Shown here in pieces: positions 1 to 16,210 of a DNA stretch of 64,000 bases (within the stretch, counting starts at the first letter, position 1; each line of letters begins with the position of its first letter). The stretch lies in assembly GCA_019914945.1 (NCBI GenBank), contig CM034099.1:4030001-4094000 (forward strand), given 5' to 3'. Both the position numbers and the translations under genes were made by a program. Origin of the DNA: Typha latifolia. Lineage: Eukaryota > Streptophyta > Magnoliopsida > Poales > Typhaceae. The notes under the pieces were generated by a model, which saw nothing but the letters and a program-made list of their open reading frames with translations, ran no database searches and was not told where the DNA came from.

Positions 1-356
1 CTTTGCTGTCTCTCGTTCAGCTTTTTATACTTCACTTGCTACTTCCCATTTCTCACACTAGTAAGAATATGTACCACCATACTTCAAACTCAAATGAGAA
101 AAACAAAGCATTAGCTGCTACAGCTCATAATAATAGAATGGACTAACAAACTGAATTATACATACTTCTGGTCTATCTGATTGGTCTGGACTCTCTCCAG
201 TGTTTCCCCTCTTATAGACAATATTACTATCTACCTTTTAACTTTTTTTTTCTTCTGAACAATGGCTTAGAATTTATTGACAATTTCAACAAGTTTTTGG
301 AGATATATTTGCTTCCGAAACTGAAATACAAGTGAAATACAAGCTAACATATATAC

Positions 357-3508
<3,152 letters not shown>

Positions 3509-3601
3509 GGATAAGGAGCACGTGCGCCACCACCTCCGCCGCTGCCAAGTAAGCAGAGTTTCCTTGAATGGAAAGTAGGGAGGAGAGTTTTATTTTTATG
3601 G

Positions 3602-3606
<5 letters not shown>

Positions 3607-3668
<62 letters not shown>
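3607..3668. repeat. (GA)31 microsatellite in the isochorismate synthase leader
   Basis: About 62 bases of uninterrupted AG dinucleotide, reading CT on the coding strand. It lies about 100 bases upstream of the putative isochorismate synthase ATG. Open reading frames across it encode only Ser-Leu or Arg-Glu runs and are not genes. Confidence 0.95.
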
Positions 3669-3672
<4 letters not shown>

Positions 3673-3831
3673 GAGACTTACGCTTCGGTGGAGGCGGTGA
3701 GTAGAGGAGGAGTGTGGAGTTGGGAGGCTAGCGGTGGACATCTTTGGGAAAGAGAGGCGGAGGAGGATAACGGTGAGGTGATTTGGGCGGCTACGATTTG
3801 GTTAAAATGAGCTGAGTTCTGACATGGGAGG

Positions 3832-3835
<4 letters not shown>

Positions 3836-3907
<72 letters not shown>

Positions 3908-3953
3908 TTTCTTTTTCTTTTTTTTAATCATTGAGAGAGAGAGAGAGAGAGAG
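3836..3953. repeat. Second and third (GA)n tracts upstream of isochorismate synthase
   Basis: A 69-base GA run at 3836-3904 is followed, after a T-rich spacer, by a 21-base GA run at 3933-3953. With the tract at 3607-3668 this makes a GA-rich 350-base block in the presumed promoter or leader. Such tracts can bind plant BPC/GAGA-binding proteins; that role is inference. Confidence 0.92.
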
Positions 3954-5016
3954 CTTTTTTTTTGATACAAGAGATAAGGAGATGAAGGGAGGAGCTGATT
4001 CCCTACAAACGCAATTGGAGGAATTTTCCGGCGCCTGGTACACTTGGCAGTCGGCGAGTGGTTCTATTAGTTTGTGAAAGAAACTAAAAAAGTTGCATAT
4101 TTGATACTGTCTATCTAATATTGATCAATTGATCTATCTATTTGATACTCTTTTTTTTTTTGGAAGAAAATTCAATCCATCCATTGAACTGGTTTATTAG
4201 TCTCTTTTGTTGTTATGCTAACTTCTTTATCTTCTTTTTTGTGTCTTGTCACAGTAGCCATTAAATTGGTCAAGTTGCAGGTCACCCACATCATAGTTTA
4301 TCTTCTAACGATGACCTCCTCTTCCCTCCGCCAGTAAGATAGCAGGGAATGGAGAACATTGGATGCTGCACTTCCAGCTACAGATAGCGTAAATTTGTTC
4401 AAATTGGCACGATCAACCATTTCCAGGGCAGCAGGTTGCATGCAGCCCCTACTGCAAGAATCTCCTACAGTGGACACTTGGAAGCTCCTGATTGCTCATC
4501 AAATTCAGCAGTTACAGTGGAGATGTGATAAAGAATTTCTGTACCCATCTGGAAGCAAATAAGCACAAGCCATTTCACTACTCAAATGCAGATCTTAATC
4601 CCAAAACCATCTCCCGTAGCTCCTATAGTTGCTATCAGACATACACAAGCATAAGCCATTTAAATTAACAAAAGTGCGGAACCAGTTCACCATCTGGTTG
4701 CGGCAGCCAAATCTATCACACAGCTAAGAAGGTAGCAACATCGCAAATAAGCCATCGAAACAGCTAAAGATCATACTGAAATGCTCATCTCTGCTCACTT
4801 TCAGCGATTCATGGGATATTTTGGAAAAAGAGTGTGTGAGGCACTCATACTGAGATAGGGTCACAATGATCCAGCTATACAGGGAATAAAACATTAGTTC
4901 ATGAAAATCAAAATGATGCTACCCATGCATAAGTGGTAGCCTAGTTGTTTTTTCAAATTATTTCATTCTGCAACAGTTCAAATGGAAGCACTTCCCCAAT
5001 GTCCAAAAATGTTCGA
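3954..5016. other. Intergenic stretch, nothing recognised
   Basis: AT-rich DNA between the isochorismate synthase promoter and the 3' end of the VDAC relic. A 67-codon open frame at 4359-4562 (+) resembles nothing I know and has no supporting splice context. Confidence 0.6.
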
Positions 5017-7784
5017 TTAAGGATTGAGCACCAAAGACAAGCCAACCTTTGAGCTCTTCTTGATTGCCTTCCTGTCGACTTCTGTGGAGACGGTGAATAA
5101 TGACTCCGGCCTAAACTCATGCTGGATATTGCACTGGTCTTGCCATAGTTGTTGGAGCATGCCTTCAAGGCGGTAAGTGGGTCCAAAGCATGCTGTGTCC
5201 CAAAGGTAAGGGTGTTTCACTGCTTGAGAAGCTGTGGGTCAGTTCCGCTCCAATTGCTGTGCTCGAGAAAGGTTTCACCAAATGATAGTAGGAGGCACTG
5301 AGGTATCACCTTTGTTGTTCCTGAAAGCAAATCCATCATCAAATTGAAAACCAACAACAAAAACATGCTTAAATTCAACTGTTTCGACACTTTTCATAAT
5401 ATGTCAAGATATCTATAGTCCATATTTAGCAATTTAAATCTGAGACATAATTTTAGCTTCCTAAATATTTCTTACTTCAGTTTGAGGAATAACTAACAGA
5501 GTCAAGGCTGTAATAAGGTCTGCATTGGTTAAGTTCAACCCAGCATTATACTTGGTGAAAAGTTCCCAGTTGCAGTATCATATGAAATGTCCACACCAAC
5601 AGAAAGAGTTTTAGTTCCAGCCACACCAGAAAGGTTAACCACGGGGTTGGCAGTTAGTCCAGCACTTGCACTAACACCTGCATAATCATGGAAGTACTGA
5701 AGTTCAACCTGCAAACATGAGATCAAGATAGAATAAAATTACAGCAAAACCCATTACATCATTCAATTTAATGCGGCCAATTTATGAGATCAGAAAGTCA
5801 ATATACCTTCCCAGACCTCTGATCTGGAACAGAAAAGCTAAAAATTGTCTTCAATCCCGGTATGCCGAGCTCATCAACTGTGATGGTTGTTAAAACCTGG
5901 GAATCTAGAAAGGTCAGCACTTAGCAGAGAAAGGCTGGCTATGCATGCATGTGACCATGTATAATACCTATTACCAGTGTACATGGTATGTTTGAGTTGA
6001 TTAGTATGCACAAATATATTATATCATTACTGAAGAACATATTGTTAAATGATGTTCCAAAGTGCCACGCAAATGAGTATAGGAATTAGACATACTGAAT
6101 TAGCTTACACTTGAATCTGAGTTTCCTTTCACATTGACTGTGAGTCTGTGACATTCTTGTTCTTCAGCTGAGACTGAACCTCACCAAAAAGCAACTCATA
6201 TTTCTTTGTGCCTGAGGCTGTAATAGCCTGCAGCAAGATATAAAAGAATAAAAAACCAAACTCCACACATATAAAGTAGTAGATAACAGACAAAGGTAAA
6301 CTAAAACATCCATCGGACAAATATTAAGTATAAAGTGGAAAAAAAATGCAAAACCTACAAACTTCAATAATTTAATAAAGGGAATCTTTGAAATTTAAAC
6401 CAGGAAACCAAAAGGCAACAACCAATTCACTTTGCTCGACATCTTTCAATATGCATATGCATAGATTACAACCAAAGGGGATGTGGACATCAAATAACAT
6501 AAAATGCTGTAACCAAAGTGGATGTGGAGAGCAACAGAAATAAGATTATGCTTATCCTCATCTTTACTGCTACATTTTGCCTGCAGCATGATGCAGCACC
6601 AAAGCAACCCTGGACAACAACAGAATGATGTCTCTGCAAGGTATGCCAAAAGGAAAAAACTATGCAGCTTTGGCAGCATTAAGAGTATGCACTAGAATGT
6701 ATTAGTCGCTTGCTAGAATATAAAGGATTAAAACCTCCATTCTCTGGCAATTTAAACTTTAAGAAGTTTAAAGGTAGTTGCAGAGCCAGATTTCTGAAAG
6801 TCATCAATATAAACCTCACCAAACCCCATGTCAATCATTATTTCCATCATCTCTTTTAGTATGGTGTGGAGGGACCAAATATCTCATCAACTATTGTTTG
6901 TCCACTATGGTGCAAAGCTACCGCACTATGGTGTAGAGGGACCAAATATCTCATCAACTATTGTTTATCCACTATGGTGCAAAGCTACTGCACCTGAGGG
7001 GTATGTGTTAAGGCATGCTAAACATTGTCGGTCCATTACTTAACAGCTTAAGATTACTTCAATTGGTTGATCTAATGATGTCCTTGAGAGGCACAAGTCT
7101 CACTAAATCATGGGTCTCATGAGTATCGCAAATAAATTGGGCATTGAAAATGTGCTAGAGTGTGCAAATTACATCAGCATAGCTATGCGCCTATTTCCAT
7201 TATGCAAATAGAGCTCATCTATCATTGAAGCAAAATATGCTGAATACTGGACTCCAAGACATGCATAACCATGTCATGTGAATGATACTACATATGCATA
7301 TAGCATATCGCACACATTCCTGTATGCAAAATCAATTGAATTCCTACCAATAACAATAGTTTCAGAAAACAAAGTAAAGTAGGTAATTTCTTGCACCCAA
7401 AAAAAAGAATGCATGGCAGATTCATAACGTTCTGTACCCAACTATCCAAAAGTCCAATTGGGAAAGAACTATATTTGGAATAACTTAAGACTCTTATTGT
7501 TCATCTATTCCCATTTATTAGCATAAATACCAGAACAAGCGGAAGCAACTAAAGGAGCACTCACAACTCCATTCGAGGTGCACGTCGTGAGTGTAAATTT
7601 CTAGTCCGTATTGTAGTCCTTGTAAATAAGATCTACGGGATAGGAGAAAAATAGCACCCCCAAAAAAAAATGGCTCAAAGATAGCTCAAATAGTAGAAAA
7701 CAATCGAATTAATGGATCGGATTCTTCGAGACGTGGAATTACCTCTAGCCTCTTGCCGATGTCGGAATAGAGACCAGGACCCAT
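5017..7784 (-). pseudogene. VDAC (mitochondrial outer-membrane porin) pseudogene with introns retained
   Basis: VDAC forms the beta-barrel channel of the outer mitochondrial membrane. Six exon relics lie in order: 7743-7784 (MGPGLYSDIGK), 7565-7632 (KDYNTD then KFTLTT), 6109-6227 (AITASGTKKYELLFGEVQSQ), 5807-5896 ([20 protein letters not shown]), 5498-5708 ([20 protein letters not shown]) and 5017-5321 ([13 protein letters not shown], then stop). Splice sites survive, so this is a duplicated gene and not a processed copy. It is broken many times: a one-base loss near the end of exon 1, an in-frame TAG at 7601-7603 where homologues have Gln, a frameshift near 6145 in exon 3, another near 5565 (GNF/TKYN), and at least two in the last exon (near 5300 and 5230). 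Several breaks fall in short homopolymers, so some could be assembly errors, but the nonsense codon is not of that type. Confidence 0.88.
6860..6993. repeat. 67-bp tandem duplication in a VDAC-relic intron
   Basis: Two near-identical 67-base units lie head to tail at 6860-6926 and 6927-6993, with only a few mismatches. They lie between exons 2 and 3 of the porin pseudogene. The 71-codon open frame across them is a product of the duplication. Confidence 0.9.
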
Positions 7785-7992
7785 CATATCCGACGTCGAG
7801 ATCGAAGAGCAACCAGCAAACGAGAGATTATAGATGGAGAGGAAAATAAAACCGACTCTTTCTTGGAGCAAAAGTCAAGAAAATAAATGGCAAAAGTTTC
7901 CAACTAACATCTGATCGTCTGCGATCCCAAAATGCAGGAACTTACTGTAGTTGAGATATTTGAAGGAGCATACCACCCGAACTCTACTTCCT

Positions 7993-8457
7993 TCATCTGA
8001 GAGAAAGGAGAAACCGGCGGGGGCTACACCTTATTAGTTGGGAGAATCTGGTAAAGCCGAAAAGCGAAGGAGGGTACTGCCTCCCCACGGCAAGGCGAGC
8101 CCTCCTTGGTAAGCATGTTCTCTGTGTCCTACGAGGGCGAGCTACGCCATGGGTGAGCATTGTTAGAAGTAAATATGGCACACTTAACTCTCGGGATGCC
8201 AAGCCGGGATCGAAGTCTCCATGGCTGTGGAGAGCATTCTGCCAGGCTGCCACCGACTTGAGGGAGGGGTTCCGCATGAGTATTGGCAATGGCCAAGAAA
8301 CCAGGGTGCTGGAGGAGCCGTCGGCGACGGCGATCTTTGGGTCTGGGCCCCCGGAGACCACAGCGTGGGCCAGTTGGGCCAGGCTTTGGAAAGTATCCAC
8401 AGCGACATGCATAAAGGCTTTGTATGGACTGAACTCTGGGCCCAGTGACAAGTCCAT
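7993..8457 (-). other. Unrecognised 154-codon open frame, possible gene fragment
   Basis: An open frame beginning MDLSLGPEFSPYKAF lies directly upstream of the VDAC relic on the same strand. It is GC-richer than its surroundings, and the first 90 residues look protein-like (for example VDTFQSLAQLAHAVVSGG), while the tail is Arg-rich and unconvincing. A real exon, if any, may end near 8170. I do not recognise the family. It could be a captured gene fragment or the first exon of a decayed gene. Confidence 0.3.
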
Positions 8458-8529
8458 TTAAATGAGACTTTTTAATAAATAAGAAATTACATACATAAGT
8501 ACAATAAATAAGAAAACCTGAGTACAATG

Positions 8530-10979
8530 TTTCTTTTATGTATTTATTGTGTAATATTTCTACATCTTATGTTTAACTTTGGAGAATAATTTTGAGCATT
8601 GTCTGAAGATTTTTAGGAAAAATATATATTTATTATTTTATTTAAATATTAAAGTTAAAATAATTTAATATTAGACTTATTTTAAAGATCTCTCGATATA
8701 TTTCAAATTATAGTATTTTTATTAAAAATTAATTAATTTTTAATATATGTTGTATACATAATTTTGGTATTTAAAATTATCTCGGTGCTCTAAATTTGTA
8801 GCTAGTTACAGTGCAGTTCTAAATTTGGAGCTGAAGTTTGATTGGAGTAAATAGGATTCGAAATTAGAGATTTAGAGTCGTTGTACAAATATTTGAGCCC
8901 ATTATTTCTAGTGGGCTACTTTTGGCTTGGATCAAATTGGACTATAAATTAATCTACTTAAGTGACAAGGCCTGTGTTATTTGAGATTGTATTAAATACG
9001 AATATACAACTTTAGTCACTGATATGAATAAATCATGGAAGAAAATTAATACGAGTGCATAAATAATCTCAATTTTGACGTTGTTTTCCTTAAAAAATGA
9101 ATTGGTAACCCGAGTTTTAATTGGTACAATAAAAGGCCCAAAGAAGCGATCTTGGTGATCCGCATTATAATTTAGCCAGGCCTTCGGCCTAGTTTGGGCC
9201 ATCAAAAAGGTGAGGAAAGAAGGGTTTATTACACGCGGTCCGCAAAGCGTTATTGCGTGGACTCCTACGATTTAAATTGGCGCTTTCGATTTGCCCACCA
9301 CCTGTTTGCTGGAATGCCACTGTTAGAGTTCATGATTTGAAATGCATACTGCAAGATGATTGGGATGAGCTCTTAACCCTGGGGTAAGGAATGGCGCTTT
9401 AGTTATTTTTCGCTGCCTGTTTTTTAGTTATTCTGGTGATAACTTTGCTGGAAAGTTGTAAGATTGAAGCTTGATCAAGAAATTTAATGAATACTATTGT
9501 TTTGTATATATTTGTTGGGAGTACATTTATCTCATATTAATTACGACGACCAATGTGACTTCTGTTACTTGCCACATGATACTAGAAACTCAAGTCTCAT
9601 TACGTATCAAACTAAGAAATATGTATTGCTTCCTATGCTTTTAAAATAAACTTGTACATGACCATCATTGTTTTTACAACTTCTTGTGAAGAATATTCTG
9701 TAGATTATATATGTAAACAAATTTATATGTGAAGGGACTGGAAAAAAATTACTTAAAAGCTTATATGTAGACAATGTATTTAACATCTTCATAAGAGAGA
9801 ATAAATGCGAAAACTGATAGAAATGGAGAATATAATGCATTTACGAAAAAAGATAGAGTAGATTCAATATTTGTTTGTAGGTAGTGGGATACAAGATGTT
9901 TTTCATCTTTAGAGGTGTGAACACGGTGGTAGTCATTAATTTTAATGATTTGTATAATCTGTCAGCATAAATTGCTGGTTTCTAACTTTCGTTCTCAGTA
10001 AAATTTGTGCAAATTGTAAATCTGACTTGAATACTTTTGACCTCATAACTTTTCTTCTCAGAAAAATTTGCACAAATTGTGAGTCTGACTTTATTACTTT
10101 TGACTTCATAACATCATGTATATTCTCTATTCATAGATGTTGAACTTTTCACATACTATTTGTAAAACAAGGACACCCAAAGGCCAAAACTTTTGATCAG
10201 AACTCATTTTGTAAGTTAGAATTATGCAATTCTGTTGGTATGATTGATACAAAATATTGTACTTCACTGTTACTTGTGAAATTCATTATCAGGCTGTAAT
10301 CATCTTATTTGGTAGTTGGCCTAATAGGCCAACTGTGGTGTATGTTTTAGTCTAATTCCTGGTCACAGATGTTAAACAGTTATCTTTTCCAATGCATATG
10401 CAAACACTTCCTCTTTAGTATTTACACATGAAATGGGCTACTTCCTCCATACTTCAGGAATGCTCTAGGTGGATTTCTCTTCTCCTCAACCTTAGGGTCT
10501 CTTATGCGAGCAGGTGTAGTAACACCTCTACACATAACCTGGCCAGTCTTGCTGCTAGAGATTGTATTTCTAAAGTAAGAACTGGATCCACCTTCCCTTT
10601 TGAGGCATGACCTTGTAAGATAACAAGTAGTTTAATTATTTCAATACATTATATTGAAGTTGGTTTAAGAGAAAGTATCTTCAAGAAACTTCCAAACACA
10701 ATCCATGTTTCTATTATACAGATTCTCCTTAGTCCAATTCAGTCCTTTCATTTCCACTAGAGGAGACAGGTGCATCAACACCTTCTTTGTGAAGCAACAC
10801 TTTTGGATCCTTTTATCTTGGCACAATCTTGTAAAATGTATCCTCGTATCTTTCTGCCACTGTCCTTTCTGATGCAGAGGTAAGGTTGTCCAGAAATTGT
10901 TGCCTCAGTCCTTTTTTTGTGTTCCTCTGTTGCATTCTTTTTGTAAGAATGTTTAACAGCATATTATCATTTTAGGCAG
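8530..10979. other. Intergenic, AT-rich, no gene recognised
   Basis: About 2.4 kb between the 7993-8457 open frame and the 3' end of the PIN gene. Apart from the tandem repeat at 9992-10112 I see only short, unsupported open frames. Confidence 0.6.
9992..10112. repeat. 63-bp tandem duplication
   Basis: Two diverged copies, each starting TTCTCAG and ending near CATAAC, lie at offsets 9992 and 10055. Both contain the core AAATTTG, CAAATTGT and TACTTTTGAC. Confidence 0.85.
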
Positions 10980-13569
10980 TTAATTAGGATCAAGCAGGAA
11001 GTAGTATGCCAGTGCTACAGGAACTGCTACGATCATGCCAAGGATTACCCTAGCAAAAAGACACAAGTATTCAGAGCCATCTTAGAGGTGGCTTTAAGAA
11101 TAATGATACCATAACAGCATGAGAACTAAATAGGAACATTAATTACCCAGTGCTTAGAATATCTGGTTGTACACCGTACTCTTTTGCAAACACAAATGTC
11201 ACTATTCCTTGCGGAAGAGCTGCCTGCATAAATTCACAATATCAATTATCCAACAACTAACCACATGATATAGTATGCATATAGGTAGAATTATATGTAC
11301 GTATAATACCATGGTCGTGCACAAGAGTATTTCACATGTTTATAGCATACAGATAAACCAACCTGATGCTCTATGGTGTACTGAACATGTACTATGTAAA
11401 GAATATACCTGAACTATAGCCACTTTTAATAATATGCCCCTCATTCCAATAGCATAGGAAGAGATTGCCATCAGGGCTGGTCCTATGATGAACCTTAGTC
11501 CCATAGCAAAGACCATCATCCGAGCTCCACATGCGATGATGTTAGACTGTGATGCCGTGAAAAGACCTGTAATATTATCATTAGAATATTATTTAAGGAC
11601 AGAAAATTTTCTTTATATGCAGTAACTTATCTGTACAACTGTCAGGCTGTACCTAGGCTGAACATTGCCATGCCAAGCCCCCCATCTGAGAGTATTGTTA
11701 TGGAATTATGAATTACTAGTGGTAGCTTTAGTTCCCATCTGCAGATTATGATATCCAGTCACATGATATGAATGCCTTGTAGCTAGAAGAAAATCTGATT
11801 TATGCTTACACTTTATTTCTTACCTAAAGCTGATCAATGCCCAAACAAGACCTGCTAAACTTGCATAAGTGTTGGGATTAGCCACAAGCTTCTTCCCTAT
11901 CATCAACAAAAAGAATAGGGTACCAGAACATCTCATGGACAGGGATTTGACTTCCTCTTCTTGCTGTCCTGCTTGTATTGGTACAGAAATGTCTGATTCT
12001 CCTTAAACATCAAAAGAGAAACCAAATACTCACCCTTTATGAACTTACCATCCAAAATATGTTGAAAGAAGTAAAACATGTTTGAGGAAATGAACAGGCA
12101 TTGTATAGCAAGTTCATATGCATTGGAATAAAGAAAATTATGCATCTGAGGTTTGATCACTTACTATATAGAATTTAGAATGTAGATAATCTGGTCAACA
12201 TAGAATATGAGTAATTTAGTCATTCTGATTTACTATATGTACTTTGATGATATCATCTAACACTAGTCAAAGATTTCAAGTACTAGAAAGCATCAGTTTG
12301 GAGACAAATGTCTCACTTTTTTAAACAAACATAGGAACATTCTATTACCATAACTTTTTATTTGGTTCCTTATTAAAATGTTTTACTGCTAGAAGTGTCT
12401 GAGTATTTTCTTGAAAATCAGTAGTAGTCTGCACTGAAAAATGTATTTGATATCTTGTGTAAGGCTTGAAGAAACTCCTTAATAGTGAGGCATTGTTTGA
12501 GGAGCCTAGATTCATACAAAGGTTGGATAATCCTATTCATATTCTTGTATTAAAGAAATTTGTAGCTAAAAATCAATAGAGATGGCAAAGCATAGTACTC
12601 CTGGTTAAAAGTTTATTTAAGGACCAGATATTTAATTTCATAGTCTTCTGACAGGAGGACATCTCTGTACACTTGAGTATTTTAATCTGCATGTGAAGAT
12701 GTCTTATACTATTTCCATGGGATAGTGGAATAATGAAATCTCTGTATACTCTCTGAAATAAGGTTTCCAAAAGTCATAAGATGTTAAGATCATATGAGTG
12801 TATACTCATGCAAACCATAAGACACTTCTGGGGAACCTAGAATGGAGGTGTGAAGTTAACAAGGATTTTAGTTATTTAGATAATGACTTGTAAGTGACAT
12901 TTCATACATTTGAATCTGGTAGAAACATATGTGCTACTGAAGTTCTGGGGAGGCTATTGTTACCTTGTTTTAAGTTGGCTGAAGAATTTATGCAAGTGTG
13001 ATCAAGAAGAAATTATGAGATTAATCTGCTGAATATAGCAAACTTTAGGTTAGGCTCTTACCTGTATTTTCAGTTTGAGTTGAAGCAGCAATTCCCTTGG
13101 CAGCTCGGAACTCGAAGAGACATAGCAGAAGGTTATACCAGAGTAGACTCTGTAAGACAACTATCTGACTCAGGAGTTTAAAAGCTTCATCCCCATACAT
13201 CCCTTTCAATAATGGAATACCAACAATCAAGGTGTTGGGCAGTGTGGATAGAGAAAACCCAGTAATTGTCCAGTCAAAAGCATTTCTATAGCATGCTTTA
13301 CTGACAACTGCAAATATGAATACTGCAAGCAATTTTTGCACCATGTCTGAGAATAGAAGTTTAACGTTCATTTGGTAAGGATTGTTGGTGGAGATGACTT
13401 GGAAGGAGAGAAGAGGGATTGAAAATTTTGCCACAAACTTATTGATTCCTGAGCATTGTTCAGGGGTAAAGAGATTCCACCATTTGATGGACAGGTAAGC
13501 CAGGATCATAGTTACATAGAGTGGCACTGTTGCCTCAAAGACATGGTAGACATTTGTGGCAGAAAACAT
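10980..13569 (-). CDS. PIN5/PIN8-type (short-loop) auxin efflux carrier
   Basis: Membrane auxin carrier of the PIN family. Six exons join in frame: 13062-13569, 11824-11896, 11653-11738, 11409-11566, 11147-11223 and 10980-11049, for 323 residues. The N-terminal half has the five-helix block with [41 protein letters not shown] and [14 protein letters not shown]. The C-terminal half has [53 protein letters not shown] and a terminal [10 protein letters not shown]. The hydrophilic loop between halves is only about 15-20 residues, against some 300 in canonical plasma-membrane PINs. That places it with the ER-localised PIN5/PIN8 class, which adjusts internal auxin. No frame breaks are seen. PIN5 versus PIN8 orthology cannot be settled by eye. 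Confidence 0.94.
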
Positions 13570-16210
13570 GTTGTATGATCTGAAAGAACATGAAAATCTT
13601 AGATCTGTTGGATCAACATCCTATCATGGACTCACTGTTGGCCTCTTATAGAAAGCCTTTTTCAGGGCCAAACCAACCTTCCTTGAACAAGTTAGCTTTA
13701 GCTTGGGCTCGAGAATTGTCTGAAATGCCCATGGGGAGTAAATCTGACTGTAGCTTCAGAAGTATGTGACACTGGAATGAATCTGGTCTGTATTAGAATT
13801 TAAACTATCATTGAACTTTCTTGATTTAAAACTATTACCTTTGCACAATCTACTAATATTTTTAAGTCTAATAACTCAACTTCTTCTTTTTGATCCTTAT
13901 CTAATACTATTAAACTTATAGAGAGATCGGTTGCTTCTAAAGAACCTGGTCTTTTAATTTTTCCTGTTCATCTTCGCGTACAAACATCTGGCATCGAAAA
14001 TACAAAGTTGTATCTGTAAAAGTGCATCATATCCAAACATTCCGCCTTTTCCTTTCCTACTATTTCCGTGGACCAGTATTATTCTGCTTGTGTGCTTATA
14101 CATAGGTATCTACCTACATATTTAATGTGATGCTGATAATTTAATGATTTTGAATACTTTATACAGAGATTGAATGAAAGTAGGAAATGACTGGGAATAT
14201 GATTACATAAGTAGGCTTGTTTCTGTCGTATAGTTATTTTGGCATTTTTGGGCAAAGGAACTGCCTTAGCTGGCTCTATCATAAAAGGGTGTTTGGTCAG
14301 AATTTGATGTCTCTAACCAAGGTATCCTTCAGGAGATAGAAAACTACAGTGGTAGGGTCCATGAACTATTGTGGATGGTAAATTCATAAACTATAGGTAG
14401 TTGATAACATTCACCAACTTATTAAGCATGAGTTTAACGGCATAATGCACATGCTGTAAGCCTGTAACAGTTTAAGTCCTCTCTTCTTTGAATAAGAGAA
14501 GTTACTTAGTGGTTCTCTGACATATCCTTCCACATTTTTCTTGTAGCCTTGGTAGTTTGTCTTGCATCCCTATGTTAAAAGATTATATACTTTTATTTGC
14601 AAAATCAAAATTTTCATCAGCTTGTGGTAGTTAGTCATATGATTGTCAGGATTTGTTAGTTATAACAATTTCCTTTGAAACAAGAGTAGATGCTACCTAA
14701 AAGGTTCCCCTATGCATCAGAATGTCAATTAATCTGTTACAACTATGGTGTTGTCTGCTTGAATCATAATTATCAGTAGATAACTGATTTTCCGTGCTCT
14801 GCTACCTTGTTAGTGTGGATTCTTTTTGCCGACTTGCTTTGACCATATAAACAGAAGCAATATTTTTTATTTGTTCTTTACTGTTTAAACTCAGTTTCTT
14901 GTCACATCCATTACTTTTATTCTCTTAACATTAATATTTTCCTCCTATTTGTTAGGCTTTGCACATATATAAAAGAGAAGGCAAGAATAAAGGAGTGAAT
15001 TGTGGAGGAAGCAAGGGAGGGTGTCTATCGACTGTGCACAGACTGTTTCTTCATTAGGGGCAAAAGCATGGAATAAGTGCTGGGTGAAACTTGCTTTGAT
15101 AACTGGAATTCTTCCTATAAATGACATCCATCTTCTTTAGTAAAGCCTCCCATTTACTCCTCTCTTTATGCAACTTCCTGTAAAAAGCCGGAGTGCAAGT
15201 TATCCATAGACTGTTCTGATACTGTGCACTACTCTAATCTTTATTCCCCTTAACTCTTCCTCAGGCATTGATGTTGATGGAACTAGTTCTTTTTCGAATT
15301 ATTTGATGTGATTTAAGGATTTTATCCCTTATCAAATAAGTTGTCCATTTGATAGAAAGAGCTTGAGCTAGAATTATGGCTGTTCCCTAAGTTTAAATAC
15401 ACAACTGCAAAGGATGCTTTAGCTTTTCAGTTGGAATGCCAATCTAAGGAAATCAGGCATCCATGATGCTGCTGTTCTTTTTTCCCTCAACTCTGCCAAC
15501 TTTGTAGTCAATGAATTCAGGGGTGCAAATGGGCGATTTCTGGGCTCACGGTGTGATTGAGCAGGCCCAACCACACCATGCACAAGAAGTAAATGGGATC
15601 ATAGATGGTGGTAGAACCTGCTGTACTTCAAAAGAGTTCCCCAATATACAATTTAATTAACATCGAGCTGAGTTAAAATTAGAACAATTGCTCGCAACAA
15701 TCAAATTTTTATTGGATTTTTTCCTAATCAGTTTAGAACCTTGAACAGCAGGCAGTTAGCTCTTTTTCACCATTGCATCTTTCCAATTCCTGGTATATTT
15801 TGGCATCGAATAACAACCCATAGTCCTTTGAGATAGAAATAACTGAAATTGAGGGGCAATAATGGCAAGCCAAAAGAAATTAATAAAGCACCATGTGGAC
15901 ATCTCGTGTACTATCGGATTTCATTCTTCCACACATCAAGGTTCAAATTTGTAAACCCATAAATTAACATGTATTTAACATGAAATATCTAGGTACATAT
16001 TATCCACAACATTAATCACACTTCAAAGCATCAACAGTAAAAAAAAACCCCATAATTTACGCGAATTTAACATGAAATATACAGGTACACAATACCCGCA
16101 ACATGAATCACACTTATAAAGCATCAGTAGTATAAAAAAGAAAAAACAATCCCACTATTTTGGTCAACTGCTCTGCCACCAAAGAACTATCCTCCTCTCA
16201 CCAAACTCAT
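13570..16210. other. Intergenic, PIN promoter side and HIR 3' side
   Basis: About 2.6 kb with no recognisable gene. Open frames at 14079-14282 and 14945-15127 (-) are short and match nothing I know. The only structure noted is the duplication at 15956-16135. Confidence 0.6.
15956..16135. repeat. 92-bp tandem duplication downstream of HIR
   Basis: Units starting CCCATAA at 15956 and 16048 share TTTAACATGAAATAT, GGTACA, ATCACACTT and AAGCATCA in the same order. They lie just beyond the HIR stop codon, within or past the presumed 3'UTR. Confidence 0.85.
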
